Positions 63,094-64,000 of a stretch of DNA of 64,000 nucleotides are shown here, piece by piece. Each line of letters starts with the position of its first letter. Position 1 is the stretch's first letter. Below the pieces are notes generated by a model, which did no database searches, was not told the DNA's origin, and saw only the letters and a program-made list of their open reading frames with translations. This DNA comes from Fragum whitleyi. Its lineage: Eukaryota; Mollusca; Bivalvia; Cardiida; Cardiidae. Location: positions 55,667,566 through 55,731,565 of the forward strand of contig OX411547.1 in NCBI GenBank assembly GCA_948146395.1, given 5' to 3'. The translations under genes were made by a program, and so were the position numbers.

Positions 63094-63494
63094 AGAATCA
63101 TGTTATAGCTTCTTTTAAAGGTATAGTTTCTCTTTCTGAACGACCTTATTACACATTTAACTTTTGACAAGGTGTTATATTGTAATTTTCTGTCTAAGCT
63201 ACGAAATAAATACATTTTCTTAAAGTGATGATACACTTTTAAAGTTAATAAATATTTTTGCAACATATTGTCGTTTGTTTTCCGTCATATTTCAGTTATC
63301 TACATGAATGTTTTATTGTAAAAACCCAATACTCATCCAATAAAACCCTTGCCCCCACATCTTTAATTGAATTATGAATATCTTTGCCCAATTGCATTCC
63401 TACACCAAGACAATTTGCTATTTGAAACAAACCAACTAGTTCAACTTGTTTTCTTCGCATTCTGACACATCAACACGTTTAAGAGCACCATCAA

Positions 63495-63911
63495 ACAGTT
63501 AGTTACATCGTTAAATTGACATTCATCTCAATAAAAAACATTCTTAATCGCTCACTCAGCACTCCATTCATTCATTCCAAACACTCACTCAAACAATCAA
63601 AAACACTCAAAGTTATTAAAAAAGTAAGATCAACATGTACATTCAAAATGAATTAAGCAAGAACCAAATCGCGATTTCACTGACATAAATGAAATTTAAA
63701 GCGTCTGATTGATTCTTGGCGAAATAGAAAGCTTTTGATTGAACTCTTATACATTTTTTATATAGGTTATATCGATAATTTTGTTCATCCTGAACAAAAT
63801 AAGCGACATTGGATTTCCTCTCTTAAACTCGCTCCGCTCACTCATGAAACATCATGCTTAAATCATTCAAAAATTGTTCACCTTATCAATTTCCCGTTGT
63901 TATTAACTTTA
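63495..63911 (-). mobile_element. MITE, CATCGTGAAATTGACA family, reverse copy
   Basis: About 417 bp from ACAGTTAGTTACATCGTTAA to TTGTTATTAACTTT. Interior CACTCACTCAAACAATCAAA, AATCGCGATTTCACTGACAT and TTTTGTTCATCCTGAACAAA match 32514-32940. Confidence 0.75.
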
Positions 63912-64000
63912 CCCCCAACTCAGAAGAAGAGGAGCATAATTATATTGATTTCATTATGTCTGTCTCTCATTCCATTGACCTTTTGCTTTCCGCTAAATAA

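Overview
The window looks like nuclear DNA of a marine invertebrate, most likely a bivalve mollusc. This is an inference from AT-rich composition, short exons with large introns, dense non-autonomous DNA transposons, tRNA-derived SINEs, and the 'GCTCACCTGAG ... CTCAGGTGAGCGATCTAGGGCCA ... CCTCTTGT' interspersed repeats with internal tandem arrays that are common in bivalve assemblies. No bacterial operon, rRNA gene or CRISPR array is visible.

One host gene is well supported: a five-exon, plus-strand methyltransferase-like gene of the METTL27/WBSCR27 type. Its exons are 33383-33505, 36364-36495, 38283-38421, 40567-40659 and 61154-61323. Every junction has GT/AG ends, the phases agree, and the joined product is 218 aa with a class I SAM-binding motif. 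Introns are about 2.9, 1.8, 2.1 and 20.5 kb and are packed with mobile DNA; mobile-element ends lie within tens of bases of the acceptors of exons 3 and 4. The tail of the last exon, with its stop codon, is present as three tandem 110-bp copies.

The most complete mobile element is a tyrosine-recombinase retrotransposon of Ngaro/DIRS type at about 1524-7692. It holds a gag-like ORF (frameshifted, with a stop), RT plus RNase H (two frameshifts, YLDD intact), an open tyrosine recombinase ORF, and a fourth ORF with SGNH-hydrolase motifs. Its left terminal repeat is duplicated head to tail (296-bp period), and part of it recurs at the right end.

The rest is a repeat landscape. From 1 to 1.3 kb there are GTGACCCGTCACG-type MITEs and relatives. 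From 7.7 to 33 kb there are repeat arrays, TTAA-flanked MITEs, a roughly 980-bp foldback element, a 257-bp (TA)n tract, SINEs, and two decayed LINE fragments (22.7 kb plus strand; 31.1-32.5 kb minus strand). From 33 to 61 kb the METTL27-like gene contains more of these, including a strictly 145-bp-periodic array, a 156-bp-periodic array, a mixed-strand minisatellite and two copies of a GGTATACC-rich repeat in inverted orientation 17 kb apart. From 61.5 to 64 kb there is the 3' flank, a 69-bp duplication carrying CCAAT and CACGTG, and one more MITE.

Coordinates of repeats were read by eye and are approximate by a few bases unless terminal motifs are stated. Family names rest on protein motifs and terminal structures, not on database comparison.
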